The notes beneath the pieces are model-generated. The model was not told the DNA's origin. It ran no database searches and worked only from the letters and a program-made list of their open reading frames with translations. Made by a program: the position numbers and the translations under genes. A DNA stretch of 64,000 nt. It comes from Schistosoma mansoni (lineage: Eukaryota; Platyhelminthes; Trematoda; Strigeidida; Schistosomatidae). Location of the stretch: NCBI RefSeq assembly GCF_000237925.1, contig NC_031498.1:9946422-10010421 (forward strand), given 5' to 3'. Below are positions 11,860 to 22,957 of this stretch, piece by piece. Within the stretch, counting starts at the first letter, position 1. Each line of letters begins with the position of its first letter.

Positions 11860-13024
11860 ATGAAATACTTAATTTAATTTTGTAAAAACTGTTAATTATT
11901 AGTTTACTGTTTCTATCTGCTTACTTCTCACAATATTATATCTGAATTAAAGCATTAACTTACCTCATTTTCATCATTATTAGAATTAACTCATAATTTT
12001 TGTAAAGAGAAAACTAAGATAATCAATTTTTTAAAAACTTTTTTATGCATGGATTAAAGATTATGAAGAGTGACATACAATTATAGTTTATGAAGACGTC
12101 AACTACATTTAACAGAATTTTATGTAATTTTAATTTAACTCACATCAATTACTCAAGTGTATAACAAGTGTTTCCCTGGAAACGGTTAAGTTAATTGTAA
12201 GTTGATGGTAATTTGTTTTGCTAATTAGTGAAAACAATGATGTTACAGTATTTTGAGAAATCATTATCGTATATGCTTACGTGTATGTGTCCTACTGCTT
12301 CTGCAATACTGAATAAAGGATAAGCTAAGGTTAGAATCTGTTCAGCGGCGATTTATACATGTCGTTCTTGAAAATGTTTGCACTTTCAACTACAAATTGA
12401 GCTGCAATATGCTTGGATTTGTCCGTTTATAGAAGAGGGGACTTAAGCAAAATTTAACCTGTTTCTCCATGCTACTTGATGAACTATTTTTCATATCTAC
12501 TGATGAAATCAAATATTCAAATCACTTAGTTACGGTATCTGTAACTCTTCATCATTAGTGAAACTGTCTACCTGTAAACCTTCTCTTTATATGTATTACT
12601 TGACCAATAAAATTTTCAAGACTTGAATAATTTGTCACAATCTGTTTGTGAAATAAAATCACTATCATCATTTGTTCATTGTATGTTTGTCTATTTTCAA
12701 ATTATCTTAAATGTGCTTATACCTGCGACTATATCCCATTTCGCTAGTGAAATTATGTGGTTATTGAATGTTCAACCATCATTATTGCTGAGTACAGTCA
12801 TTAAACTTCCATTTCTGCAGATATTTTACACTTATACTATCCCTGGTAAATTTAACTAATTTGGACAATATCTATCCCAATCAGCAAATCATTAAACAAA
12901 TTAGCACTAGTATAACAGCAAAACTATCACAGTAATTTTCAATTTCTTTGTCTTGTGCTCTCTGTTTCGGCATTTTTCTAGTTATTGAAGACTATAGTTA
13001 ATCTACAATAACACTCAAGATGAT
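11860..13024. other. Intergenic DNA, nothing recognised
   Basis: AT-rich; the plus-strand frame at 12623..12859 has no family resemblance and is treated as chance. Confidence 0.5.
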
Positions 13025-13330
13025 ATCGGATGCACAATAATGAACAGGAAGTCAGGTGATGACAATCAATTTATTGATCAATACAAAATTACAGGGAACC
13101 ATATATTAAATACTTCATTTGCAAATCTTTCATAAATTGTCCTTCACATTCCATATGATTCTTCTGATTCACAATTTCTTCCTATTTCCCTATCTGTTTT
13201 CTTCAACTTGATCTCTTCAGCCTTCTGCTGCCAGGTTTTCCACTTCCGATTGGTGTTACATAATACTTATGTCTGTCGACATAACTAGCATACACCACAG
13301 TATTACTAATAAATCAACAGGATGTTCTAG
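13025..13330. repeat. Third, diverged copy of the 31.2/42.6 kb repeat
   Basis: Shares in order 'gattcttctgatt', 'ctatctgttttcttcaac', 'ttctgctgcca', 'tatgtctg' and 'acaccaca' with the related repeats at 31160..31440 and 42585..42895. Alignment by eye only; the first half is weak. Confidence 0.4.
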
Positions 13331-13769
13331 TTCCTCTATAATAAGTTAATGGTTTCCAGCTGATACCTAACATTGTTTTAATCCATGAGACAAATGTATT
13401 CTCACATACATTTTTGAACTATATTATTTCAAGTGATTAAAAATTATATATATGTCCTTTGTAAATAGAAGTCTTTTTATTCATTTTAAACTGTTTTAGA
13501 AAATCTTAAAATTACTACATACCTGGTAATTAACACATAAAAGGATCTCACGAAAAGTTAATTCCATTTATTTAATAGTGAACCTTAAAGATACACCTGA
13601 TGATGAACTGAATATAAGCCGACGAACACTTCTGAAGAACAGCTTTCCACCAGAATTCATTGGATGTAGTCTAAAATGAAAATGTCAATTTGAAAGTACT
13701 CCTACAGTTCTGAAGAAAGTTTTATTCCTTAACATTAAGGAATATAGCAGGTAAGATATTAAACAGCAA

Positions 13770-14200
13770 ACTGTTTAGATTCCTAAGAAAAGCGTTTTAT
13801 TCAGCAGAGCTCCTTACTGTTCTCTCCTGCACGAAAATCATTCAAGGGAATGTCAAAGATAAACTACCGCTTTGTGATACCTCAGTGTACATTTATCAAT
13901 TCACTTGCTCTCGTAAAACAGGTTATATGAGCCGTACAAAGAGTGCACTTGATAAACAAATATCCGAACATTACTCTTCATGGTTACCTAAATCGGGATG
14001 AAAATCAGTCAAGATCTCAGCCCTTGAACACGTGATCAACTCGAGTCACACTCCACTACGTGAACCTTAGTTCAAAATCTTCTACAAAGTAAAAAGAACT
14101 GACTCAAAAAAGGTTAAGATGGGGAATTTGTGCACAATGATTATAGTAATTCACCAATTCAAACCCGACCTCGGTGTACGAAAGAGTCATGTTCAATCCT
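13770..14200 (+). pseudogene. Penelope-like element remnant with GIY-YIG
   Basis: Plus-strand translation gives 'VYIYQFTCSRKTGYMSRTKS' (GIY-YIG start with YIG changed to YMS), 'QISEHYSSWLPK', a stop, 'INSSHTPL', 'FKIFYKVKRTDSKKVK', and from 14119 'NLCTMIIVIHQFKPDLGVRKSHVQS'. That is the standard order of the nuclease domain and C-terminus in this family. At least two stops break it. No reverse transcriptase was found upstream. Confidence 0.75.
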
Positions 14201-14870
14201 TTATTCTCTCATTGTATTATCACCCCTCCAAATTTTACAGACTTCAAGTGGTAATTATTATTTCGCTCTTCACCTTATCAAATAGACGGTTATCTTTCGG
14301 TTCTATTCTACAAATTGTTACTTTATATTACTTCCAAAACTGTTGCATAACTGTAGTTCTTTATAATTTCTCATTAATTTGCCAAATGATACAACATCCT
14401 TTTTATTCAATATTTGTAAACTAGATTGAAATAAAACCCTTCCATTTATAGATTATTATATTCAGTATTTGAAATCTTTTGACAATCCTGATTATATTAA
14501 GCAACTTCACTTCATTTTCATTGACTTTCACACTTGATACTTAAATAAGTTTTACTATCTTGGATGATTTGAAAAACTCATTTTCTTCCCACATACTACT
14601 ACATTTTTAAAAAAAACTGTTCAGAAGAACATTTTCTTTGTTAAAATGCATTCATTCTTCTTAATGAGTCAATGAACTTCTTTTTGAATTGTGTGGTAAA
14701 TTTGAATCGGAGTTTATATATTCACGTATGTTTATGATCATAATAGGAATATCTCTCACAACCATTCACGTACTACTTACTTTAACAAGGATACATAGTC
14801 TAATAATTAATATTCCCAAGAAGTATAGAATAATTTACTTTATTGAAATAACTAATTTTAAAAATTTTCC
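14201..14870. other. Intergenic DNA, nothing recognised
   Basis: AT-rich spacer between the Penelope-like fragment and the solo LTR. The frame 14689..14874 is not supported. Confidence 0.5.
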
Positions 14871-14878
14871 TTAGATAT

Positions 14879-15394
14879 TGTTATAACTTGTGACTGAGTG
14901 GATGCCCTGTTAATGTATAACGTGATAAGATCGTCAATTAAAGAACAGTGAATTATCGATCGGACCAGTGACACATGAAACCCGTACGAGCCGTCTAGAG
15001 TACTTGTCGGTCCTGTTTTCTGCCTAGCCCAGCCAGTTAAGTCCAGAACACCAATGATAGCCTCTGCAGTCTGGATCATTATATTTCAAACATACTGAGT
15101 TTATATACCAATCAAACTGACCACATCGTACCATAAAATAGAAAATAACATTTGTGCAAGATTTAACCAAATGTGGTTGTAAATGTGGGGAACAGTAATT
15201 GATAGACTGTGGATAACTCAAGAACGATAAATCATATGATACTAGTTTATAGGTCAAAATAAAGCCTATAATAAGAGGGATATGAATATGAATAGTTTAG
15301 TTATTTAATAATTATACAATATAAATATACGCGTAGTATCGGTTCATAAATGGATCCAAAAGTTACCATTCACTATTCTTATCGGGACATAACA
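14879..15394 (-). mobile_element. Solo LTR with 5 bp target duplication
   Basis: The 516 bp repeat begins TGTTAT and ends ATAACA (6 bp inverted termini starting TG and ending CA). It is flanked on both sides by GATAT (14874..14878 and 15395..15399), a perfect 5 bp target-site duplication. On the minus strand it has a TATA box (TATATAAAC, near 15101..15109) and a degenerate polyadenylation signal 20-odd bases on. Relatives are at 3377..3890 and 20794..21294. These are hallmarks of an LTR left by recombination between the two LTRs of an LTR retrotransposon; the element family cannot be named from the LTR alone. Confidence 0.85.
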
Positions 15395-15569
15395 GATATA
15401 AAAACTCCGATTGTATAAAAGTATAATTAACATAAATATTCATTTTAATGAATCACAAGAAGTGTATACAAATCATAAGCAATAAGTAAAATGATTAAAA
15501 ATTACAAAAATTATTGATTAAGTTATTATTTACGATAGCAAAGAAAATCTCAGTACGTAACGATATCAT

Positions 15570-15690
15570 AAGGGGGGTTTGTGGAGATTTTAGTAATTTT
15601 ATGGTTGAATTCATGAGTCAATTGAAGCTCGACCACTATGGAAAATCTGGAAGCACTGGACGACTGTTTCGTCCTATTGTGGGACATGAC
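15570..15690 (-). mobile_element. Hammerhead-SINE fragment
   Basis: Minus strand: AGGACGAAACAGTCGTC (stem II 3' side, core, stem III, cleavage triplet) then 'CAGTGCTTCCAGATTTTCC' and the tail ending in the 'ctccacaaaccccc' block. The CUGANGA half is replaced by unrelated sequence. Confidence 0.65.
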
Positions 15691-16117
15691 AAAATGTATA
15701 TTTGAATACTTTTATAATTCGTATCAAAAATACTAGAAGTGAATGATCAGAAACATAAGACAAATATCACTAACTAGATAATGAATATCAAGATACTATA
15801 AAATATGATCAGAAAGATAGTTAGATAAATGAAGAATACATTCAAAAACTATAAATAAATATCCGTAAAGGTTATTGGTCAATGTTAGATTAACAAAAGA
15901 TCGTCAAATGAACTATTACAATTCCTCCCTCACATAAAAAAACGTTAATTACTATAATAAATAATCATTATTTTCTTGAACTTTATCACTTGCCTATGAA
16001 GCTTCTTAGTAAACAGTATAAATTATAATTATTTTTTAAAAAAAAAATTAATTTTAGTTGAATAATCTAATATCAACAATTATATATTGAAAAATATATA
16101 TATACATATCACACAAC
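15691..16117. other. Intergenic DNA, nothing recognised
   Basis: Very AT-rich, with A- and T-runs near 16030; nothing else recognised. Confidence 0.5.
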
Positions 16118-16506
16118 TTAGTTAGGGGAGGCCAAACCAAAACGTTTCATCAGTCCATAAAGTCACTAACTTCAAGTCTTAGCCATGTTAGTAGATGTAG
16201 ACTACTTGGTTGGGGTCCGCGCGACTATCGTAACCAATGGTTGGAGACTCTGTGTAACATGGCTTAGAATCGATCACAATGGCGTAGGTGTACACACTCT
16301 TTTTCTTCCCTTAAACCTTGAGATTAAAATTGCTTCATATCTTTCTTCCTTCCTGTACTATATCCTTACATACAATCTTCAACCATTAAATTAACTACTT
16401 CTATGAATTCGGTGTTCATCTTTTTGTGCTAATGAGGCATGACAACTTGGACCGATGCATATGTGTGCTTGGTCTTACGTTGTAGCTGACTGACTAACTG
16501 ACTGAT
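16118..16506 (+). mobile_element. LINE 3' end (same family as 62.3-63.9 kb)
   Basis: Near identical in order to the minus-strand LINE end at 62345..62770: 'gccaaaccaaaac', 'ggttggggtccgcg', 'gtaaccaatggttggagact', 'cacaatggcgtaggtgtaca', 'ggaccgatgcatatgtg', and a short tandem tail of TGAC units (gctgactgactaactgactga, 16485..16505). It is a strongly 5'-truncated insertion with only the last coding bases and the 3' UTR. Confidence 0.8.
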
Positions 16507-16658
16507 ATCACAACTATTTTAAAGTTTAATTCAATTTGCATTGATGATATTAGTCAGAGTTCCATTTGAAATCCACTAAAGCATATAAATAATACTATCC
16601 TACATTATTTATATTCATTAATATTCCTGTCAAAATGTTATTCTTTTGTATGTCAATA

Positions 16659-16688
16659 GATAGATAGATAGATAGGTAGATAGATAGT
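16659..16688. repeat. GATA microsatellite
   Basis: Seven tetranucleotide units of the (GATA)n type with one G interruption. Confidence 0.9.
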
Positions 16689-17440
16689 AACAAAAAAATC
16701 AATTGAATTTTATTTCATTCAATATTATTCAATGTAAAATATAATTTGACATTATTATAACCACTAGACATGATCTACTTGTTCAATAGTTTGAATACTA
16801 TCATGTTCATATAATACAATTGTTCCTAATATCACAAAACAATGAAAAAAAAAAACAATCTGTTCATTGATTTATTTATTTTCTTTTATTATGGTATAAA
16901 TTTGATTAGACAAGAACCGACAACAACAACGAAAGGAAATTGAAACAATACAACTTCTTTTCTTTTATTCTGTTTAATCCTTTGACAGTTTGATTGTAGT
17001 GGTGTGTTTTTCCTTTTTTTTATTTTTAAAAAAAAAGAAATGTTTTGTACAGTAGGCTTAATGTAGGTAAGGAAGAATCAAGGGACAGTGAATTTCTTTT
17101 CTTTATGGAAAATATACATTTTTTAAAAATCATTTTCTATGTATTTCATTAAGAAGGTAACGTATCGTATTTCGTTTGCTTTTCATGTATGTTTGTATAT
17201 GTGTTTACTTTTGATTAAATCGATATTATGATAAATATAGAAGATGAAAATTGAAGTTTAAGGGTATTTTATTCTTAATTCTAAGTTAACTATATTACTC
17301 TGTTCTTTCTCTGTAATTCAAACTCAATTTCTTTTTTCACTACTTCTCATTAGCATATACTTTTTTCAAATAGGGGGAGGCATATTTTTTCCCAATAAGA
17401 AATAATAATTATCATAAATATCAACTATTCATTTTCATTT
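16689..17440. other. AT-rich spacer, nothing recognised
   Basis: Contains A- and T-runs at 16843 and 17010-17038 but no gene or shared repeat. Confidence 0.5.
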
Positions 17441-17960
17441 ATTTATTTATTTATTTGAACACATAAATATTGATACAAAGGAGCACCACATACATATGCG
17501 CCACACAAATCAAATAAGATTTGTGTGAGGGCTATGATACTGCCCAGGTGCCCAAACTGAAGCAAGTGGTTTTCTTAAGGGGCAACATCCGGAGTCCTCA
17601 ACCTAATAGTCTGATCTACAAGGCAGTGGAGCAACGTAAGGAGATGCAGTCCCATGGTAGCTGATGACTTACGATTGATTCATACGCCATTTGTCCCCTC
17701 ATGATACTAGAGCTCATGTGCACCATTAGTTTGGAATCAGGGTTTTTCAACTCCCCTTAGTGGACTTTCCGTGTCCACTAACCCGGTTAAAGCGCCGAAC
17801 ATTCGCTTTTCGTCCTCTCAATTTCGTAAACAACACCTCGCCAAGAGAAGGCAGTGAGTCGGACTTCCCTGTCAGAGGCTATATACGCGTGGCCATATGA
17901 GAGCATTTCGAGAGGGAGAGCGGACTCTCCCTACCCTCGACCGTACCAGGGTATTTTCAT
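17441..17960 (-). repeat. 0.5 kb retroposon-like repeat, copy 1
   Basis: One of three copies (others 40940..41462 minus and 61490..61997 plus). On the minus strand it runs from 'ccctggtacggtcgag' through 'ctctccctctcgaaatgctct', 'gaaaagcgaatgtt', 'aaccgggttagtggacacgg', 'taccatgggactgcatctcc', and ends with a hairpin (CACACAAATC ... GATTTGTGTG), 'ggcgcatatgta' and a 3' tail of AAAT units. A polar end with short tandem repeats is typical of a LINE 3' region or a SINE mobilised by one. No reverse transcriptase is present. Confidence 0.7.
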
Positions 17961-18784
17961 ATAATATTGTTAACCATGAACTTTTTATGGGAATATAGTT
18001 GTTGAGTATGCTTAATTTAAGTGTTATTGACAGATGGAAAAAAAATAAAAGTATAATTACTTTCTCACCGATGAATGTTAGAATATTATTAATCATTTTG
18101 TCTAAAAGCATTGTTTTACACAATATGTATACTTTTATTTATTTTTCCATTGACAATAGAATGATAGATTATAATGAAATAATGATAAATTATATAACAA
18201 TCTGAAATTAAATCGTTATATATAAAGTGTACAAGAATATAAAAATAGAACAACAAAAGGGAAATGTAAACATTTGAACATTGAGTATTTGAATACTATT
18301 TTAAGTGTAATGCTTCAATTTCAATGACATTGAAATACTATAATATTGTTTGATAATGCTTTTGTATTTTCAAGTCAATCTCAAATTTTATAAATTTAAA
18401 AAAATACTACAGAATTCTGTATTAAGTAGTAAATTTAGTATGTCGACAAAAAAGATTTAGTTAGTTTCTTTTTCTCAATATTGACACATTAACATAATAT
18501 GTTGAAGTTTGCGTTATGCAAATATACTACACCTAGAATGTTATGAATGATGTATTTTCTCTTTAAGTTTCTTTTGGTGAAATTAATAATCTATGCAAGT
18601 GACAATAATTCTATTATTGTACTTACTCTAATCTGTAGTCTACTAGTCAAGAGATTCAATATGCTTGCATTACAATGAATGACATTGTACTTTTCAAGAT
18701 ATTTAGTGAAAGAAAAAGAATAAAAACGAGACCAACAATAGTGTGAAGAATGAATTCACTTAGTATTGTATGTTTGAATCTTTC
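17961..18784. other. Intergenic DNA, nothing recognised
   Basis: AT-rich; short frames here overlap on both strands and have no family resemblance. Confidence 0.5.
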
Positions 18785-18965
18785 CATTGACGTTTAGGAC
18801 TTCAAATGGTCAGTCTCTTATTGGCATATGTTCATACTGTGCGTATTGCCTCGATATAGCCTTAATTCACAAGCATTATAAGTTTCAAATAGAACGAAAC
18901 GCGAGTCCTAAATTCCACTGCTAGCCACTATCCATCTTTACTTGTAGTGTGAAGAATATTTATGA
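18785..18965 (+). mobile_element. Sm-alpha-like SINE, inverted tail then ribozyme
   Basis: Positions 18790..18866 are the Sm-alpha tail on the minus strand ('gtcagtctcttattggcata', 'gcctcgatatagcc', 'cacaagcattataag'). At 18872 the strand flips: 'aaatagaacgaaacgcgagtcc' is the second half of the hammerhead on the plus strand, followed by 'attccactgctagccactat', the start of the forward tail. The CUGANGA half is lost. Confidence 0.65.
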
Positions 18966-19754
18966 AGAAATAAATTTTATCTTGTCCGTTAGTTGAATTT
19001 CGTTAACTATTCAATATAATTAATCTGTTCAATGAATACTTGAAATGCGTTATTAAAGTCTATAGTGAAACTTTTAAAAACGTTTCAGGGGAATTCTGGA
19101 GTACTAAGAATCATTTATTAAGGTAATGTATTAACTAAACAAATACTTTGTAATAGGATAAGTTCAGTAAAAACACTATAGACTTCATTCAATACAAGAC
19201 TGGGACAGCCTTCGGTTTTCTGTAATGATGAAATTATCGAACTTATATAATTATTTTTATTTTCCAGTCGCCCATTCACCATCCAAATAATTAGTGATAA
19301 ATTATATTTAAGAAAAAAAAACGTCGAAGCCGTTGATATATCTCGTTATCGAACAATAGATTTAAAGATGGAACAAGTTTTTGCAATTATTGGGAAATAC
19401 TTTGATGAGGATACAAATGCGATAGACTAATGTCAAGTTATCAAGCATATATTCACATGCTAGGGATTTATTAAGGTTAATATCATCTATTTTATAATGT
19501 ATTATGGTACTATATCTTTCCAATTATAAGGGTTGGTTATTTGTTAACATAATTTTACCTGATGAAATTATAACACCTCTGTGAAAAGTCGGGATGGTAA
19601 AAATACATTACAACTTATAGAGATTAGTCTATTTTTACAATTAAAAAAGAACGGTACCTTTGAGATATCAGATCTTCATAAGGTGTAGCCTATAGATTTG
19701 AAGTAAATAAGTGAACCTGCTTTGTGAACTTGAATAGATATAAGAAAAAAAACA
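18966..19754. other. Intergenic DNA, nothing recognised
   Basis: AT-rich spacer; no gene or shared repeat recognised. Confidence 0.5.
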
Positions 19755-19915
19755 TTATCAGAAGGGGGTTTTGTGGAGATTTTAGTAATTTTATATAGTT
19801 CAGATCATGAGTCAATTGAAGCTAGACAACCACAATAAGGCGAAACGGCCTTTCAGTGCTTCCAGGTTTTCCATGGTGGTCTAGCTTCAATTGACTTATG
19901 ATCTCAACTATATAA
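19755..19915 (+). mobile_element. Fold-back pair of hammerhead-SINE tails
   Basis: Left arm 19760..19833 carries the SINE tail in minus orientation ('gtggagattttagtaatttt', 'gagtcaattgaagctagac'). The right arm 19835..19907 carries GGCGAAACGGCC, 'cagtgcttccaggttttcc' and the tail on the plus strand ('tggtctagcttcaattgac'). The arms pair over at least 20 bases (GTCAATTGAAGCTAGAC with GTCTAGCTTCAATTGAC) around a short centre, so the transcript could form a long hairpin. Confidence 0.8.
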
Positions 19916-20192
19916 AAAAAACATTAATAATTTTGAAAAACGACATTTTTACCGGTCGATATCATTCATCAGTTTCTGTCGAAACAAACCATGTATCAAC
20001 AATGTTTTAACAGAATGATTTTGAATAAGGTGATTTGTTAATACTTTAGGTTTTTCCGCTTTAAAAGGACCATATTATCTAACATCAACTTATATAAGTT
20101 GCATGAAAAAATAAAATGAAATTTTGTGATGAACTTCATGGTTAATTCATTACATATTGTGAGTATCAAGACATTTGAAAGTAATTTACTTG

Positions 20193-20537
20193 TGTAAGGA
20201 CGGCTCGTTGGTAGACTCTAGGAAGCCTTAAGAAGCCCAAAAAGAGCCGCAGACATTCCATCCAATCACTGCTAGGGGAATATTCTAGAATGTCGACGTG
20301 TAGCTTCCCCATTGGATGGATAAGAATGACCCCTATTTGCCTATTGGTTGTCTGAAATGATGATTTACTCCCAGTCAAAAACTATAAATACACGAGATTA
20401 CTATATTTTGACACTGTTTTGGGGAATAAACTTCCTACTTACTAGTCTTTTGTCTTCCCTTTGCGACGCTGCGGGTTCTATCGTTCAAGTAGTCTAGTAG
20501 TACGCGGCATAATAAGAATCAAGCTCTAGATATAACA
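20193..20537 (+). mobile_element. Solo LTR of a second family
   Basis: The 345 bp segment starts TG (20193) and ends CA (20537), flanked by CTTG on both sides (20189..20192 and 20538..20541), a 4 bp target duplication. Inside are a TATA box (TATAAATA, 20393..20400) and an AATAAA (20425..20430) 25 bases further. Together these fit an LTR with promoter and polyadenylation signal on the plus strand. It shares no clear sequence with the TGTTAT family next door. A minus-strand frame across it (20166..20378) is a shadow. Confidence 0.75.
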
Positions 20538-20793
20538 CTTGTCAGGCAAGTAATTTTGATTATTATGCATTTGGTTACTATGATCCTGAATCACAATTAG
20601 AAGAAAAATTATTACTTACAGTATGACCTGATAGTTGATAAATAACACTGGAGGTACTTAAACAGTATACTTAACCAATGTGAAATATTTTAATGTGACA
20701 CCGTACAATCATAGCAAGTTTCAATTCCCGATTGGTTCCATCGATAACGAATAGAAGGTTATTGGTCAAAATAATTTAATGCCAAGTACTAAA

Positions 20794-21294
20794 TGTTATA
20801 TCCTAATGAGGACATAATTACAGGTAACTTCCGGGACCTTTAAATGGACTGTTATTCTATATATTCTTATTCTTTAACTATTGAGTAATTAGATTGTGTA
20901 TATCTATATTCATCTTATTACGAGCTTCATTTTGACCTATGAATTATTATTATGTGATTTACTGTCTCTAAATTATATTCAGTTTATTGATTATTGTCTC
21001 CCATATTTAGCTTGATCTTGTACAAATATTATTTTCTATTTTATGGTGTGATGCGGTCTGTCTGTCTAGTATATAAACCGAGTATGTTTGAAATAAATGA
21101 TTCGCATAATAGAAGCTGTAATTGGTGTTCTTGACTCAATTGGAAGGGCTAGGCGGACAAGGGGCCAATGAGGACGCTAGACTGCTTATACCGGTCTGAC
21201 GTCATTGTTTTCGGCACAGTGTTAAGAATGGAAAAGTCGTATTCCGATTGGTGGATAAATCATGTGACAAAAAGGCGGACATAAAGTCATAACA
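20794..21294 (+). mobile_element. Candidate solo LTR, TGTTAT family
   Basis: 501 bp starting TGTTAT and ending ATAACA. TATA box at 21072..21077 (TATAAA) and AATAAA at 21092..21097 on the plus strand, the same layout as at 14879..15394 and 3377..3890 but inverted. Blocks such as 'tattttctattttatggt' and 'cattttgacctat' are shared by all. No clear target duplication remains. Confidence 0.75.
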
Positions 21295-21784
21295 AATTGG
21301 CATACTGCCTCTTTATTTTTTTTAATTCATAACACTAAACACCCATATTTATCGATAGACACATTTCGTTTATTCAGATTGAAATATTTCTGAGATCTGG
21401 AAAGCTTTTTATATACATCACTAAATAACAAGTGTATAGCTTTCTTAAAGTGGCTTAATCATTTAGGCAGTGATAGAACTGCAATTTTTTCCTCATTAAT
21501 ACTTCCTAACTGTAGTCACATACGTCTCGCAAATGTTGGTAACTTCCCATTTGGTTTCAGCGCCGTCTGTCTGATCTGACTAGATAAACAAAGAATTGAT
21601 ACTCGAATTTTACTGTCTAAGACTTTATATTATTTTTTAAAGGTCAGATTAATTTCTATTAGCAAATATTTTTTGTGGGACGCTTACTGGAAATGAATGG
21701 GTTGGAAATCAGAATTTTAGATCGTTGGTGGATAAGATAAAAAACTATCTATTCTTGCATTCATTTTCTGTATTTGCTTTTTGG

Positions 21785-22140
21785 ATCAGCAATTGATCAG
21801 TCTCTTATTAGCATATATGCATCCTGTACGGACTGCCTCGATATTACCTTACATCACAGAGATGGTCAATTAAAGTCCTAAACTTCAATGGGAAGATTCG
21901 AACAACCAATACAAAAATGAATTTAAAACTTCACCCCACTGCACAAACTAATGCCTATCTGGACTCAGCTAAGGGTATATCGCAACGGCGCTTGAACCAA
22001 ACAGTACTAGATTTGAGTCCTGGATTAAACATCAACTCTGGGATGCAGGTACGTCCAGCTGACGAGTACCAAATAAGGCGGAATGCGCATCCTGGATTAT
22101 ACTGCCAGTCACCATCCATCTCTGTTTATGATATCTAGTT
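21785..22140 (+). mobile_element. Sm-alpha SINE with inverted tail, tRNA-like head and hammerhead
   Basis: 21790..21910 is the Sm-alpha tail on the minus strand. From about 21975 the plus strand carries a tRNA-like head ('cggcgcttgaacc', then a B-box-like 'gatttgagtcctgg'), followed by a hammerhead at 22040..22100. Its parts are GGGATGCAGGTA (stem I), CTGACGA core (22059..22065), a damaged stem II, GGAA where GAAA is expected, and stem III ATG-CG-CAT with C at the cleavage point, then stem I return CCTGGATTATAC. The forward tail ends near 22140. The A13 to G core change should abolish cleavage. The frame 21917..22138 is coincidental. Confidence 0.75.
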
Positions 22141-22149
22141 CTCGCTTTA

Positions 22150-22957
22150 ATCATGTCGCTGCGTAGTCAGAATAATCTTATTCGATCATTTGTTCCTCTA
22201 TTAGACCAATTAACACAAATCCCTTCATTACTTTTCATTATAATTTTAAGTAATTCAGAAATGTAAAGATGGAAATTTCTCCTGGATAATAATCCTATAC
22301 AACTCACATCTTATGTTGTATTGTTTGATATTCCACAGCTCAGTGAAACATTGATTTCTGAGAGTTACAACCATTTTTGTCGATTCGTGCGTTATCAGTA
22401 CAAACAGCTTCCTATCATATCAATAATACGCTGGATCATATCAGGCCTGAAGTTTTTTATAATAAAATAATGCTCAACATGAAGTTGGATAGGCTGGAGT
22501 TCGGTTTCTTTTAAAAAATAAACCATCCTGTTAAAATGTTGTAGGTATTTAGTGCCCCTTGGTTTTTACTAGTCCTCAAGCCTAAATTACCTCAAACATT
22601 GTGTGTGAAAATCAATTCATAATTCCAAGACTATGAAAGATGTATAATTTGATTTTGTCAAATTATATTCCACTACATTTCAAAGGAACAGGTGAAAATA
22701 AGGCAAAGCCTGTGTAAGTTCGGCAATGACAAACGTGAGAGACGTCATTCATATCGTATTCCGTCAATCTGTTTATCAAACAAGACATCAATAATAAATA
22801 TTATTATTGTTCTTATCATATGAAGACAATGAAATGCAAATGAATTTTAAATCATGAAGTCAGTAGTTTATGTTCTAGTCAAATACTTTATTTCCTCCAA
22901 AACGTTCTTAACTTCATGAGGATGGGCAATGGCTTCATCCTCATCGCCAGTAAAATG
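22150..22957. other. 3' flank of the T-box gene
   Basis: No repeat or other gene recognised. Any 3' UTR of the upstream T-box gene would lie here on the minus strand; I could not fix its polyadenylation site. Confidence 0.4.

Noticed and set aside
21917-22138. Open frame of 73 codons (plus)
   Set aside because: Coincides with the tRNA-like head and hammerhead of a SINE; coding is coincidental.
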